From positions 2,863,001 through 2,927,000 of the forward strand of contig NZ_CP011028.1 in NCBI RefSeq assembly GCF_002221525.1: a stretch of DNA of 64,000 nucleotides, in the 5' to 3' direction. The notes under the pieces are model-generated. The model did no database searches, was not told the DNA's origin, and saw only the letters and a list, made by a program, of their open reading frames with translations. This document shows, piece by piece, positions 27,797 through 37,214 of the stretch. The translations under genes were made by a program, and so were the position numbers. Source of the DNA: Pseudoalteromonas espejiana DSM 9414. Lineage in GTDB: Bacteria > Pseudomonadota > Gammaproteobacteria > Enterobacterales > Alteromonadaceae. Numbering within the stretch: position 1 is the first letter of the stretch; the number at the start of each line of letters is the position of its first letter.

Positions 27797-28798
27797 TTAC
27801 TTACTTACCCAGCGCGCTTTAAAACCTCGTGTATCAACATGTATAAATGCACCGCGGTGCGATTTTGGCCCGTAAATACCTAAACCACCGAGTAACCCCT
27901 TGAATGATTCACGCTTTGCTAACGACTCTACTATGTTAGCCATAACTTTTGCATCGCCTATAGAGTGCTTGCCGTCGTTATTAATATCATCCATGCGGTA
28001 GTTACCATCGTTATCAATAAAAATATCAGCTGCATCACCAAACACATGGCGGCTAAGCTTAACGTTACCAATAGACTTATTATAATAAGGCGTGCGGTAG
28101 CCACTCATTACCACCATATTTTTAACCGGTATGCCTTCTAAAATCAGCTCTTTACGAATTTTTTCAAGCTTAAGAAGCAATTTGCTTTGTAAAAATAAAT
28201 ATTTAGGGTGTTTGCTGCGTTGTTTGCTAACAAATTCTTTTAAAGAAAAGTGAGGCGATATTTTAACACTTTCGTTCTCTGGAGTTACTTTAACAAAGCC
28301 ATCGGGCACAATGTAATGCTCTGCATCTTTAATTTGTGAAGGCTTAGGGTAATGCCCTATGTGATAATATTTGAGTTTACCGCCTTCTACTTCATCTGCC
28401 GGAACTTTAACAAAAACATTAATTGTCATGCGCTGCTTTTTATCAGGTGATTCAATAAAAACGCGGGTTAATCCTAGCTTTTTTGGTGCTTGCCATTGCC
28501 AACGGTTGGTATTGGTAAGTGTTGCTTTACCATCATTGTTGTTGAGTATGTAGGACTGCTCTGATTGCGCGTAAAGCACCTCAAACTCAACATTTTCTTG
28601 GGGCATCACAAAAACAGAAAATACAGAATATGACATAACTAAATCGTTAATTTTAAGGCTAAACTCAGCATCTTCAAAGTTTGCTTTATTTGAAATATCG
28701 ACCGTTGGGTGTGCTTTTTTAGTAGGCTGAGCTGCGTGTGCATTAATACTTAATACAAAGCTAAATATGCACACTAAAGTAGAATAAATAAACTGCAT
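27797..28798 (-). CDS. YcbK-like M15 peptidase with EF-hand-like loop
   Basis: 333 residues from ATG 28798, which has GAGAGGG directly before it; a GTG at 28810 overlaps the upstream stop. Signal peptide ends in NAHA. A beta-rich N-terminal half is followed by a peptidase M15 (DUF882) domain, with GYRTPYYN, the zinc ligands in SRHVFGDAADIF (H251, D258) and HVD (H320). M15 enzymes of this type are periplasmic murein endopeptidases or carboxypeptidases. Unusually, an insertion holds D-x-N-x-D-G-x5-D (271-282), the pattern of an EF-hand/dockerin calcium loop. It is paired with the L,D-transpeptidase gene, as ycbB-ycbK in E. coli. Confidence 0.82.
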   Translation of the reverse strand: MQFIYSTLVCIFSFVLSINAHAAQPTKKAHPTVDISNKANFEDAEFSLKINDLVMSYSVFSVFVMPQENVEFEVLYAQSEQSYILNNNDGKATLTNTNRWQWQAPKKLGLTRVFIESPDKKQRMTINVFVKVPADEVEGGKLKYYHIGHYPKPSQIKDAEHYIVPDGFVKVTPENESVKISPHFSLKEFVSKQRSKHPKYLFLQSKLLLKLEKIRKELILEGIPVKNMVVMSGYRTPYYNKSIGNVKLSRHVFGDAADIFIDNDGNYRMDDINNDGKHSIGDAKVMANIVESLAKRESFKGLLGGLGIYGPKSHRGAFIHVDTRGFKARWVSK

Positions 28799-28809
28799 AA
28801 ACCCTCTCA

Positions 28810-30132
28810 CTATTTATTTTTTAATAAAGCTGCAATAACCGATTGCTCGTTATTGTTAAGTAATGCTTTTTGGTCGTGCTGATAAATATCATCCCTAAAG
28901 TTTACTAACATGCTCTCATCAACCCATGCCGTCCAATACACTAAATGAATAGGTAACGGCTCATCTAAATGAAACGTTTGCGTGGTGTCGGTTGCTCTTG
29001 CTTTATCTACCTGTTTAAGCGTGCGCTCTTCACCTTGGTGCTTAATAATTTCTCGTGCCAATGAAAATGGTTCTTCAACCCTAATGCACCCATGCGATAA
29101 GGCCCGTCGAGATTGGCTAAAACGCTGCTTTGCAGGGGTGTCGTGTACGTAAATGGCTTCTGCATTAGGAAATAAATACTTAACTTCTCCTAGCGGATTT
29201 TCATCCCCTGCACGTTTAACTAAAAAGTGATCAAACTGATAAGGTTTGATCTCCTCCCAATCAATATTGTTTGGGTTAACTTTTTTGGTATCTAAGTAAC
29301 TATTTTTTCTAATCTCGATGTCATTTTTAGCGAGGTAATCTGAATCTTTTGCTACTTTAGGGGCAATTTCTTTGGTTGCAATAGATACGGGTATACGCCA
29401 CTCAGGATTGACAACAAACTTTTCTATTTCGTCACTAAAAGCAGGGGTTTCCCAACTAGGTTTACCCACTATTACATTATTTTGTAATTTTACATTACCC
29501 GCTTTAACGTAGCGCAATTTATACTCTGGTATATTCACATAAACATACTGCTCATCGCTTGAGCCGGCAAAGTTAGTAATACGATAAAAATTTAGCTTTA
29601 ACTTATTTAACTTAACCTTTGCAGGTATATTTAATCTAGCAACAGTGCGTTTGCCAACTCGTCCATCAACCTTTAAGCCATGGCGGCGCTGAAATTGCTT
29701 TACGGCCTGTTCAATTTGTTGATCAAAAGTACACTTTGCATCGGTACAAGCATTATTTTTTAAATCACGCTCTTGGTATAAACGCTGTGCAAGCAAGTTT
29801 ACCTCTTCATTTGTGCTGCCTAATTCAAGCAGTTCACCTATTTGCAGCGGAATAAAACCACCATTGCTAACAATTTCTTTGTACCAGTTAATTGCTTTTT
29901 CAGTACGTTCTATTAGTTGTGCTGCATTTTGATCGAAGTAGTAGTCTTGATTACTTTTAAGGTGCTGCTGCGAGCTATAGGTGGTTAATGAAGAGCCTGC
30001 TAATGCAGTACTTTCAAGCTCAGAGGCGGCCAAAGCAGGTAAAGAGCTCATGCAAGCTCCCCCTATAAAAGCGGTGCTTAATGTAATGCTTTTTACCTTT
30101 TTAGACACCTGGTTTGAAAATAACCCCTTCAT
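28810..30132 (-). CDS. ldtD: L,D-transpeptidase, LdtD/YcbB family
   Basis: 440 residues from ATG 30132, selected for a GAGGAGG ribosome site; the open frame runs on to 30195 without one. There is a signal sequence, an N-terminal helical region, a peptidoglycan-binding domain (about 130-170, QFQRRHGLKVDGRVG) and the YkuD catalytic domain. The active motif SHGCIRVEEP lies at 346-355 (His347, Cys349). It makes 3-3 cross-links in periplasmic murein. The stop overlaps the possible GTG of the M15 peptidase gene downstream, so the two form an operon. Confidence 0.9.
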   Translation of the reverse strand: MKGLFSNQVSKKVKSITLSTAFIGGACMSSLPALAASELESTALAGSSLTTYSSQQHLKSNQDYYFDQNAAQLIERTEKAINWYKEIVSNGGFIPLQIGELLELGSTNEEVNLLAQRLYQERDLKNNACTDAKCTFDQQIEQAVKQFQRRHGLKVDGRVGKRTVARLNIPAKVKLNKLKLNFYRITNFAGSSDEQYVYVNIPEYKLRYVKAGNVKLQNNVIVGKPSWETPAFSDEIEKFVVNPEWRIPVSIATKEIAPKVAKDSDYLAKNDIEIRKNSYLDTKKVNPNNIDWEEIKPYQFDHFLVKRAGDENPLGEVKYLFPNAEAIYVHDTPAKQRFSQSRRALSHGCIRVEEPFSLAREIIKHQGEERTLKQVDKARATDTTQTFHLDEPLPIHLVYWTAWVDESMLVNFRDDIYQHDQKALLNNNEQSVIAALLKNK

Positions 30133-30343
30133 TGTGTACCTCCTCGCTAAATATCGTTGATAAATGCTTTTGTACTTACTGCTAATCAGTAACAAGAAGG
30201 TGCAACGCCAGTGCCAAACTTAAATTAAAATTTAATTAATTGATATTAAAGAACTTTCAGTGAGTTTCTGTTTTAATATAAATAGGTTTAGTACATCTCA
30301 TTGTGTAATTAATTTGCTGTAGTGTGTAAAGTTGCCACAGCAA

Positions 30344-31321
30344 TTAATCGTTTAAAAAGGCTAAAAAGCCTCGTTCAAAACGACTAAGGTATTTTGTTTT
30401 TCGTGGTAATGAGAGCGTTTCTCGCCATGCAGTTTGAGTCTCTTCATCTTGCTTACAAAGTGCGATTAAATCAGGGTGTACATATGACTTACGCGCAATT
30501 GCCGGAGTATTACCTAACTGCTCAGACACGCTATCGAGCATACTTTTTAACGTAAGCGCCCCTTTTGCTTTAAAAAGCTGTTTAAAAGCGATAACACTGG
30601 CGCGCCATGTTCTAAAGTGCTTTGCACTAAATTCCTCGCCCATTATTTGTTGAATGTATTGATTAATTTCACTGGAAGTTACATTAGTACGCTCACCATC
30701 ACTTATGTATTGAAACAAGTGCTGACCAGGTAGGTCTTGTAAGTCTTTAATTACATGGCTCAATACCCTATCAGTAATATTTACCTCGCGCTCTTTACCC
30801 GATTTAGCACGGTATTGTAGCTGTATATTTTTACCTGTTAGCTTTGCATGGCGAGTACGCAGCGTGGTGGCGCCAAAACTTTTGTTTTGTTTTACATTAC
30901 GCTCATTTCCAACGCGCAGCGCTCCTAAATCCATAAGTCTAACAACTGCAGCTAAAGTGCGTTCAACATTAAGTTCATCGCCCTGTAAATCGGTTTCTAA
31001 GCGTGCACGTAAAAGGGGTAATTTATTTCCAAACACACCACAGGCTTGATATTTTTTAGCCTCTTGCTGCGCTCTAAACTCAGGGTGATAACGATACTGC
31101 TTTCGCCCTTTACTATCGTAACCAGTTGCTAAAATATGGCCGTTTTCTTCAGGGCAAAACCAGGCATTTTTATATGCGGGTGGAAATGCCAAGGCGTTTA
31201 ATCTATCAATAACCTCCTGCTCTTTTATTTGCTTACCTATAGGGTCGTAGTAAAGCCAGCTTTTACGCTTAAGTTTTCGGGATATACCGGGTAAGTTGTC
31301 ATCAACATAAATTAGCTTCAT
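30344..31321 (-). CDS. DNA topoisomerase IB (poxvirus-like)
   Basis: 325 residues. An N-terminal domain with IPPAYKNAW-like (FPPAYKNAWFCP) and GHILATGYD motifs is followed by the catalytic domain with LRVGNE (R136), a KHFRTWRAS segment (H235/R237/R240) and the nucleophile Tyr280 in ARKSYVHPDL. All catalytic residues of type IB topoisomerases are present, so it should relax supercoils of both signs without ATP. Bacterial members are scattered and probably spread by transfer. Single gene with an AGGAGG-like site before its ATG. Confidence 0.92.
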   Translation of the reverse strand: MKLIYVDDNLPGISRKLKRKSWLYYDPIGKQIKEQEVIDRLNALAFPPAYKNAWFCPEENGHILATGYDSKGRKQYRYHPEFRAQQEAKKYQACGVFGNKLPLLRARLETDLQGDELNVERTLAAVVRLMDLGALRVGNERNVKQNKSFGATTLRTRHAKLTGKNIQLQYRAKSGKEREVNITDRVLSHVIKDLQDLPGQHLFQYISDGERTNVTSSEINQYIQQIMGEEFSAKHFRTWRASVIAFKQLFKAKGALTLKSMLDSVSEQLGNTPAIARKSYVHPDLIALCKQDEETQTAWRETLSLPRKTKYLSRFERGFLAFLND

Positions 31322-31576
31322 TTATCCTCCTACAGTGCGTTAAACCTCTTGTGAGTAAATAAAATGTACCATTATAAAATAACCTTAAACTGAACAAGAT
31401 TATTGATATATAATCAAAAATTAAGCAACACCATAAAAAATCGTATAAATTAAAACCGAATTAGGTTTGTAAATTGCACTTAGCTGTCAATTTATTAATG
31501 CTAAGGATGGCGCTAAATATATGCGGATAATAATAATTCCCCCTTCAATAATTTTGCTATTTAAAAGGAGCATACA

Positions 31577-33463
31577 ATGGCATTTGATTATGGTTCGATT
31601 GATCTTGGATTAAAAAACCCCTTCAAACTAGAGGGTAAAGTAACCGCTGTAAGAGGTATTATTGAGTCAATTGCGGGCGTTACTTTACTCGTAATAGCAT
31701 CAGGCTCGGTAAAAGAAGATACCATCGCAGGCTGGGTCTTAATGATCTTTGGCATGTTCATTTTAGCACTAGGCATTCGCTCTTTATCTGGCGGGATTTA
31801 TGCAACACTAAAATACTTTGTAGGACGAAACCACCCAACGTCATTAGCATATAACTTCAGTAAATCACAAAGCTCAACGGCTCAAGAAGAAAAAAAAGAA
31901 GTGGCGTATTCAGCCCAAACACTTGAAGAAATGCTTGTTGGGCGAAAAAACAGTACATTTAAAGAGCCTAATGGTTTTTTATCTCGCCTGTTACACAGCC
32001 TAATTCCTAAGTTACTGTTTTTACCTTATCCTATTCGTAATGTGGCTCAGCGATTATTTGGCTCATGGGTCAGTACACTTGTAGCATTAATTGCTTATGG
32101 GCTTGTTGCGTTTGTTTCTCTTTCTGGTTTTACGGGTGAGGCAGGCGAGTTAGCCTTTCCTATTTATAGCGCCATACTGATGTTTTATGTACTTTTTTCG
32201 TGGCGCTCTAGCAGTAAGCCAATTTCCCGCAATGCTGAAAAAAATATTGAAGCACTAGGCGGTGGCACATTAGCTAAAATTATTTCTTTGTCGTTCATTT
32301 TACCTATTGTTATTGGCCTTTCTATGTCGTGGCTAATGCAAGAGCAGCATATTAGTAAACTGCAAATAGATAGCTGGCTTGAGCAACTACCAAACTTACA
32401 TGCTGGCATATACTTAATCGCCATTATTTTACTCGCTACATTAAGCTGTGCTTTAGTTTTTACTATGATCAAAGCTCGCTTAAATGCTGTAACGCCATCG
32501 GCTGAAGTATCTGAATTACGTGAAAACTGGCAAGAATCTGTTCATCCGGATGAAGTGTTTATCAACCTAGATAATCTAGTAATGGCTAACAGACGCTATA
32601 AAGAGGTCCCTAATAGAGTATACCGTGAGCTAGACCCTAAACTTCAGGAACAAATAGAAGGTAAAGGCGGCTTTAAAGGAGAGATGATTCAAGAGGTACA
32701 ACCTAAGTTACACCCTACCGATTTAGGCAAAAACTTTACGCTTGCAAGACTTGTGGCGTTAATAAGCGGCAACCTGCTTTATTTAGTTGCTTTAGCTTTT
32801 ACTATACTTTTAGCATATTCCCTTATTAACATTTACTACTACGTTGATAGCGCAAATATTACCTCTGTAGAGCAAGCATTTAATAACCAACATATTATTC
32901 AATTTAGTGAGCTGCTAATGAGTAGTTTTCATTTATTAATAATAGGCGTAATTATCAAAGCATTTGCCCGCTTACTGGCTAACTGCGCTCATTTATTTTT
33001 TGCTGAAATGCAGTTTGAATCACTGCTTGTTTACTTTAAATGCGAAGGCACATTTACAGAATCTAAAATATCTACTGGTACAGGTATTCACGACAGTACT
33101 CGCTCAGAAAATACGTTAGTGCGTAGTAGCATAACCCCTTGGATTATTGTATCTCGCGTGGTTTCAAGCACATTTGCAGCAACAGGTATGAAAAACCTTG
33201 AGCACCCTCGCCACATTATGGAAATGCATAAAGACGAAGGGCAATTACAAGCCATTAAAAATGATGTCATTGCGTTTCTAAAAGACCGCGAATCTATTGC
33301 CTCTATTACTAGCGAGCGCGATTTAGGTAATGCATCTCAAATACATCAATTAAATCAACAGACCCGCGCAATGCCTACTCAGCAAGCAATAACTAAAGAT
33401 GATGAAGAGGCTGCTGGCTACCTAAGGCAAGAAGAAAACCTAACACCAGAGCCGAAAGCGTAA
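31577..33463 (+). CDS. Large orphan polytopic membrane protein
   Basis: 628 residues and an AAAAGGAG ribosome site. About eight membrane helices occur in pairs (near 29-47, 51-70, 160-182, 190-208, 237-255, 275-297, 388-415, 443-465), separated by soluble loops. The longest loop (about 300-385) and the C-terminal tail (about 470-628) are cytoplasmic-looking and charged. I recognise no family motif. It stands alone between topoisomerase IB and purU. Even codon use and a proper ribosome site argue that it is a real gene. Confidence 0.7.
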   Translation: MAFDYGSIDLGLKNPFKLEGKVTAVRGIIESIAGVTLLVIASGSVKEDTIAGWVLMIFGMFILALGIRSLSGGIYATLKYFVGRNHPTSLAYNFSKSQSSTAQEEKKEVAYSAQTLEEMLVGRKNSTFKEPNGFLSRLLHSLIPKLLFLPYPIRNVAQRLFGSWVSTLVALIAYGLVAFVSLSGFTGEAGELAFPIYSAILMFYVLFSWRSSSKPISRNAEKNIEALGGGTLAKIISLSFILPIVIGLSMSWLMQEQHISKLQIDSWLEQLPNLHAGIYLIAIILLATLSCALVFTMIKARLNAVTPSAEVSELRENWQESVHPDEVFINLDNLVMANRRYKEVPNRVYRELDPKLQEQIEGKGGFKGEMIQEVQPKLHPTDLGKNFTLARLVALISGNLLYLVALAFTILLAYSLINIYYYVDSANITSVEQAFNNQHIIQFSELLMSSFHLLIIGVIIKAFARLLANCAHLFFAEMQFESLLVYFKCEGTFTESKISTGTGIHDSTRSENTLVRSSITPWIIVSRVVSSTFAATGMKNLEHPRHIMEMHKDEGQLQAIKNDVIAFLKDRESIASITSERDLGNASQIHQLNQQTRAMPTQQAITKDDEEAAGYLRQEENLTPEPKA

Positions 33464-33499
33464 TAGTGTTAACACGCCTTATTAAAAACAAGTAAAAAC

Positions 33500-33539
33500 G
33501 CTCAATTTGCAAGCTACATTGCCAGGTTGCAAATTGAGC
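33500..33539 (+). terminator. Hairpin after the 628-aa gene
   Basis: A perfect 13-base inverted repeat (33500-33512 with 33527-33539) with a 14-base loop lies about 36 bases after the stop. No T-run follows (AATAAAAC), so it may protect the RNA end rather than terminate efficiently. Confidence 0.5.
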
Positions 33540-33755
33540 AATAAAACAAAAACTCATTTATACAATAATCCGCCATACATACTACCTTGTTAAATTGCTG
33601 GTATTTACCTCCCTTCTTATTAACTTATTTTTAATTGTTTTTCACTTAATTAAATCATTTATACCTATTTGCATGATTAATTCTGAATTTACGCATAAAC
33701 CCCTTGCTTTATGCGCTAAAAAACAAATAATGAAGCAATTAGAAACTGGGTAAGA

Positions 33756-34595
33756 ATGAGGAAAATGAGCTATATACTAACCACCCAATGTGCCGATGAT
33801 GTAGGCCTAATAGCCAAAATTACAGGGCTTTGCCACGAGCACAACTTAAACATTACACGTAATAACGAATTTGTAGATAAAGACGCTAAACGCTTTTTTA
33901 TGCGCACTGAATTAACCGGTGAGCCGCAAAGTGATTTTTTATCGCAATTACGCGCTTTATTACCTGAGGGTGCACAACTTGCTCTGCATGACGATACAAA
34001 AACAAAAGTAGTACTACTGGCAACTAAAGAAGCACACTGTTTAGGCTCTGTGTTACTTAAACAATTTGAGCAAGCATTAAATATTGAAGTATTAGCTGTT
34101 ATTGCCAATTACCCTGACTTAGAGCCACTGGCAAAAGGCTTTGATGTGCCTTTTCATGTTGTATCGCACGTAGGATTAAGCCGCAGCGAGCACGACCAAC
34201 AAGTTGGTGATTTAATTCAAAGCTACAACCCAGATATTATTGGCTTAGCTAAATACATGCGTATTTTAAGCCCTGAATTTGTAGGTCGTTTTGAAAATAA
34301 AATAATTAATATTCACCACTCATTTTTACCAGCATTTATTGGTGCAAAGCCGTATCATCAAGCATTTGAACGCGGCGTAAAAATTATTGGCGCAACAGCT
34401 CACTTTGTTAATAACGAGCTTGATGAAGGGCCTATTATTTTACAAGATGTAACCAGCGTAACCCATGCAAATACCGCCGAAATGATGGCTAAAATGGGTA
34501 AAGACGTAGAAAAAACAGTATTTAGCAAAGCACTTCAGCTTGCCTCTGAGCACAAGTTATTTATTAACGGTAATAAAACCGTGGTTTTTAGCTAA
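33756..34595 (+). CDS. purU: Formyltetrahydrofolate deformylase
   Basis: 279 residues from ATG 33756; ATG 33765 (MSYILTTQ) is an equally possible start. An N-terminal ACT domain (about 1-85, regulatory) is followed by a formyltransferase-fold domain with the catalytic pattern N-x-H-x-S-x-L-P in NIHHSFLP and the downstream GATAHFV / DEGPII segment. It hydrolyses 10-formyl-THF to THF and formate, supplying formate for PurT and balancing one-carbon pools. Single gene ended by a strong terminator. Confidence 0.93.
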   Translation: MRKMSYILTTQCADDVGLIAKITGLCHEHNLNITRNNEFVDKDAKRFFMRTELTGEPQSDFLSQLRALLPEGAQLALHDDTKTKVVLLATKEAHCLGSVLLKQFEQALNIEVLAVIANYPDLEPLAKGFDVPFHVVSHVGLSRSEHDQQVGDLIQSYNPDIIGLAKYMRILSPEFVGRFENKIINIHHSFLPAFIGAKPYHQAFERGVKIIGATAHFVNNELDEGPIILQDVTSVTHANTAEMMAKMGKDVEKTVFSKALQLASEHKLFINGNKTVVFS

Positions 34596-34616
34596 AATAC
34601 TTTTTGTACACTTTAT

Positions 34617-34655
34617 AAAGCCAGCAACAGGGTCTGCCCTGCTGCTGGCTTTTTT
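34617..34655. terminator. Strong bidirectional terminator purU / abgT
   Basis: A 13-base GC-rich stem with one mismatch (34620-34632 with 34637-34649), a four-base loop and a T-run after it lies between convergent purU and the AbgT-family gene. A-residues on the left allow function on the minus strand as well. Confidence 0.9.
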
Positions 34656-34667
34656 ATACCAAACAAT

Positions 34668-36260
34668 TTATGGCGTGTAGTAAATAGGTGATTCAGGCCC
34701 GACTGGCAAACCTAACGCAAACACCCATACGTAAAACAAAATTACCCAGCCAATAAAAAACACAATGCTGTAAGGCAACATCGTCGCCACTAAAGTCCCT
34801 ATTCCCATGTCTTTTTTATACTTAACCGCTACCGCTAAAATTAAGCCGAAGTAGCTCATCATCGGCGTTATTAGGTTAGTTACTGAGTCACCTATACGAT
34901 AAGCTGCTTGTATGGTTTCAGGTGCGTAGCCAATTAGCATTAACATTGGAACAAAAATAGGAGCAGTAATGGCCCACTGTGCAGATGAAGAACCTAAGCT
35001 CAAATTAACCATTGCACACATTAAAATAAACAATACAAATACTTCAGGACCAGTTAGGTTTAACGCTTGTAAAAGTGCGGCGCCGTTTATTGCTAAAATA
35101 GTGCCTAAGTTTGTCCATTTAAAAAAGGCCACAAACTGGGCTGCAAAAAACACTAATACAATATATAAACCCATAGAGCTCATGCTTTTGCTCATTGCGT
35201 TAATAATATCTTTATCGTTTTTCATGCTGCCAACAACGCGCCCATACACAAAACCAGGTACGCTAAAGGTGACAAATATAATTGCGACAATCCCTTTTAA
35301 AAAAGGCGACCCCGCCACTTGGCCTGTTTCAGGGTGACGTAAAATGCCATCGGCTGGAATAATCGTCCAAGCAAATAAAGCTAACACCACAAATAAAGCA
35401 ACGCCTGCCCACTTTAGCCCTAACTTTTCTTTTGCGCTAAGTGTATCTATATTGTTTTGTGATAAGTCGATACTGGCTTCATCTGGGTTATATTTACCTA
35501 AACGTGGCTCTACTATTTTTTCGGTCACTAAGGTACCAAGTGCGGCAATAAGTAATACCGATATCATCATGAAATACCAGTTAGCCTCGGCGCCTACCTC
35601 GTAAGTTGGGTCAATCATTTGTGCTGCAGGTGTTGTTATACCCGCTAGTAATGGGTCTATTGTACCTAACAGTAAATTAGCGCTATAACCACCAGACACG
35701 CCGGCAAACGCAGCCGCTAAACCCGCTAATGGGTGGCGCCCTAAACTATGAAATATCATCGCAGCAAGCGGAATTAAAACCACATAACCCAGCTCTGATG
35801 CGGTATTAGACATAATTGCCGCAAACACCACCATAAAGGTTACTAATCGCTTTGAAGCGCCCATAACCATGCCACGCATAGCAGCAGAAAGTAGTCCTGA
35901 ATGCTCAGCAACACTCACACCAAGTAGTGCAACGAGTACAGTGCCTAACGGCGCAAAACCGGTAAAGTTAGTGACAAGGCCTGCCATAATGCGCTGCAGA
36001 CCTTCTGCACTAAGTAAACTAACAACTTCAATAACGCCATCAGGTGCACGCCCTGCTGCGCCAATCGGTCTAGGATCAATAGCGCTTAATCCAAACCAAT
36101 CGGCAATACCACTGATCAACACAATTGAAACGGCAAATATGGCAAATAAGGTGATGGGGTGAGGTAGCATATTACCTAAAAACTCAACGGTCGCTAAAAA
36201 GCGATTAAATAAGCCGTTATTGCCTTTAGGTTGATTAGGAGAGTGTGTGGAGTCGGTCAT
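34668..36260 (-). CDS. AbgT family transporter
   Basis: 530 residues with about eleven membrane helices plus hairpins. Family motifs include GVSVAEHSGLLSAAMRG, SNTASELGYVVLIPL and the C-terminal LSLGSSSAQWAITAPIFVPML. AbgT proteins import p-aminobenzoyl-glutamate or, in other members such as MtrF/YdaH, export sulfonamides. No abgA/abgB hydrolase genes are adjacent, so the substrate is open. Single gene converging on purU. Confidence 0.9.
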   Translation of the reverse strand: MTDSTHSPNQPKGNNGLFNRFLATVEFLGNMLPHPITLFAIFAVSIVLISGIADWFGLSAIDPRPIGAAGRAPDGVIEVVSLLSAEGLQRIMAGLVTNFTGFAPLGTVLVALLGVSVAEHSGLLSAAMRGMVMGASKRLVTFMVVFAAIMSNTASELGYVVLIPLAAMIFHSLGRHPLAGLAAAFAGVSGGYSANLLLGTIDPLLAGITTPAAQMIDPTYEVGAEANWYFMMISVLLIAALGTLVTEKIVEPRLGKYNPDEASIDLSQNNIDTLSAKEKLGLKWAGVALFVVLALFAWTIIPADGILRHPETGQVAGSPFLKGIVAIIFVTFSVPGFVYGRVVGSMKNDKDIINAMSKSMSSMGLYIVLVFFAAQFVAFFKWTNLGTILAINGAALLQALNLTGPEVFVLFILMCAMVNLSLGSSSAQWAITAPIFVPMLMLIGYAPETIQAAYRIGDSVTNLITPMMSYFGLILAVAVKYKKDMGIGTLVATMLPYSIVFFIGWVILFYVWVFALGLPVGPESPIYYTP

Positions 36261-36459
36261 ACTTAGCTCTATAAATTACAAAATTGCGCTAACCTAGCAT
36301 TGTTTGTCAAAGAGATCATGTATAAAAGGTAAATAACGTGTAGATTTTAAGTATAAGATTAAGCCGCGTTGAGATGTACAGGCTTTTAAATTAAATATGT
36401 GCAAGCTAAGGGCGATTTAATAGCTAAAGATAAAAACGCCCTTACTTTTTTATTAAACT

Positions 36460-37110
36460 TTATGCTTGCTCTATTGGCTCTAACTGTAATTTAGCGGCGA
36501 TTAAAACAGCCTGCGTACGGTTATAAACCCCTAGTTTTCTAAAAATGGCAGTAATGTGTGCTTTTACTGTTGCCTCTGAAATATGTAATTCATAAGCTAT
36601 TTGCTTGTTTAGCAAACCTTCGTGTAGGTATTGCAATACGCGATATTGCTGTGGTGTTAGCGATGCAACTTGCGCTGCTATTTCTCTGTCTTCGCCTTCT
36701 ATTTCAGCTACTTTATTTTTAAGCTCTTTTGGTAGCCACGTATCGCCTTCTAGTATTTGGTTTATAGCATTAGCAATATCATCTGAAGATGATGACTTAG
36801 GAATAAACCCCATTGCCCCATAACCCATAACCTTCGACACTATGTTTATGTCTTCACTCCCTGATACAACCGCAATAGGTAAGCTAGGGTAATCTTCGCG
36901 AATGCGAATTAGGCCATATAAATCGCCATTTCCTGGCATGTGTAAATCTAGCAGTAATATATCAAGATCTTCTTGTTCGCTAAGTACTTGCAATGTGCTG
37001 TCAAAATCTGATGATTCAAATACTTCTAAATCGTCAAACTTAGCACTTAATGCCCCTTTTAGTGCTTCGCGAAATAACGGATGATCATCCGCTATTAAAA
37101 ACTGACTCAT
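36460..37110 (-). CDS. NarL/LuxR-type response regulator next to acs
   Basis: 216 residues: receiver domain (1-120) with phosphoacceptor Asp55 in LLLDLHM and an acidic pair near the N-terminus, then a LuxR-type HTH (about 150-212, LTPQQYRVLQYLHEGLLNKQIAYEL...). It lies about 105 bases downstream of acs on the same strand. In Vibrio, Shewanella and Pseudomonas similar orphan-position regulators (CrbR/ErdR type) activate acs together with the sensor CrbS, encoded elsewhere. Role inferred from this neighbourhood; no sensor kinase is in the window. Confidence 0.85.
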   Translation of the reverse strand: MSQFLIADDHPLFREALKGALSAKFDDLEVFESSDFDSTLQVLSEQEDLDILLLDLHMPGNGDLYGLIRIREDYPSLPIAVVSGSEDINIVSKVMGYGAMGFIPKSSSSDDIANAINQILEGDTWLPKELKNKVAEIEGEDREIAAQVASLTPQQYRVLQYLHEGLLNKQIAYELHISEATVKAHITAIFRKLGVYNRTQAVLIAAKLQLEPIEQA

Positions 37111-37214
37111 GGTTCGCTCCTAATAAATTCGGCCGCCAGTAATGTATAAAATACTTACTGACAGCCGATATACTACGTTTAGAATCAACTTGTAATCAAG
37201 TTTTTAACGCGCAT

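Noticed and set aside
27705..27797. Second possible terminator (AGCCAAA ... TTTGGCT followed by T) after the small orphan gene
   Set aside because: The stem is only seven bases with a loop of about 16-17; the stronger 14-bp hairpin just upstream explains the end.
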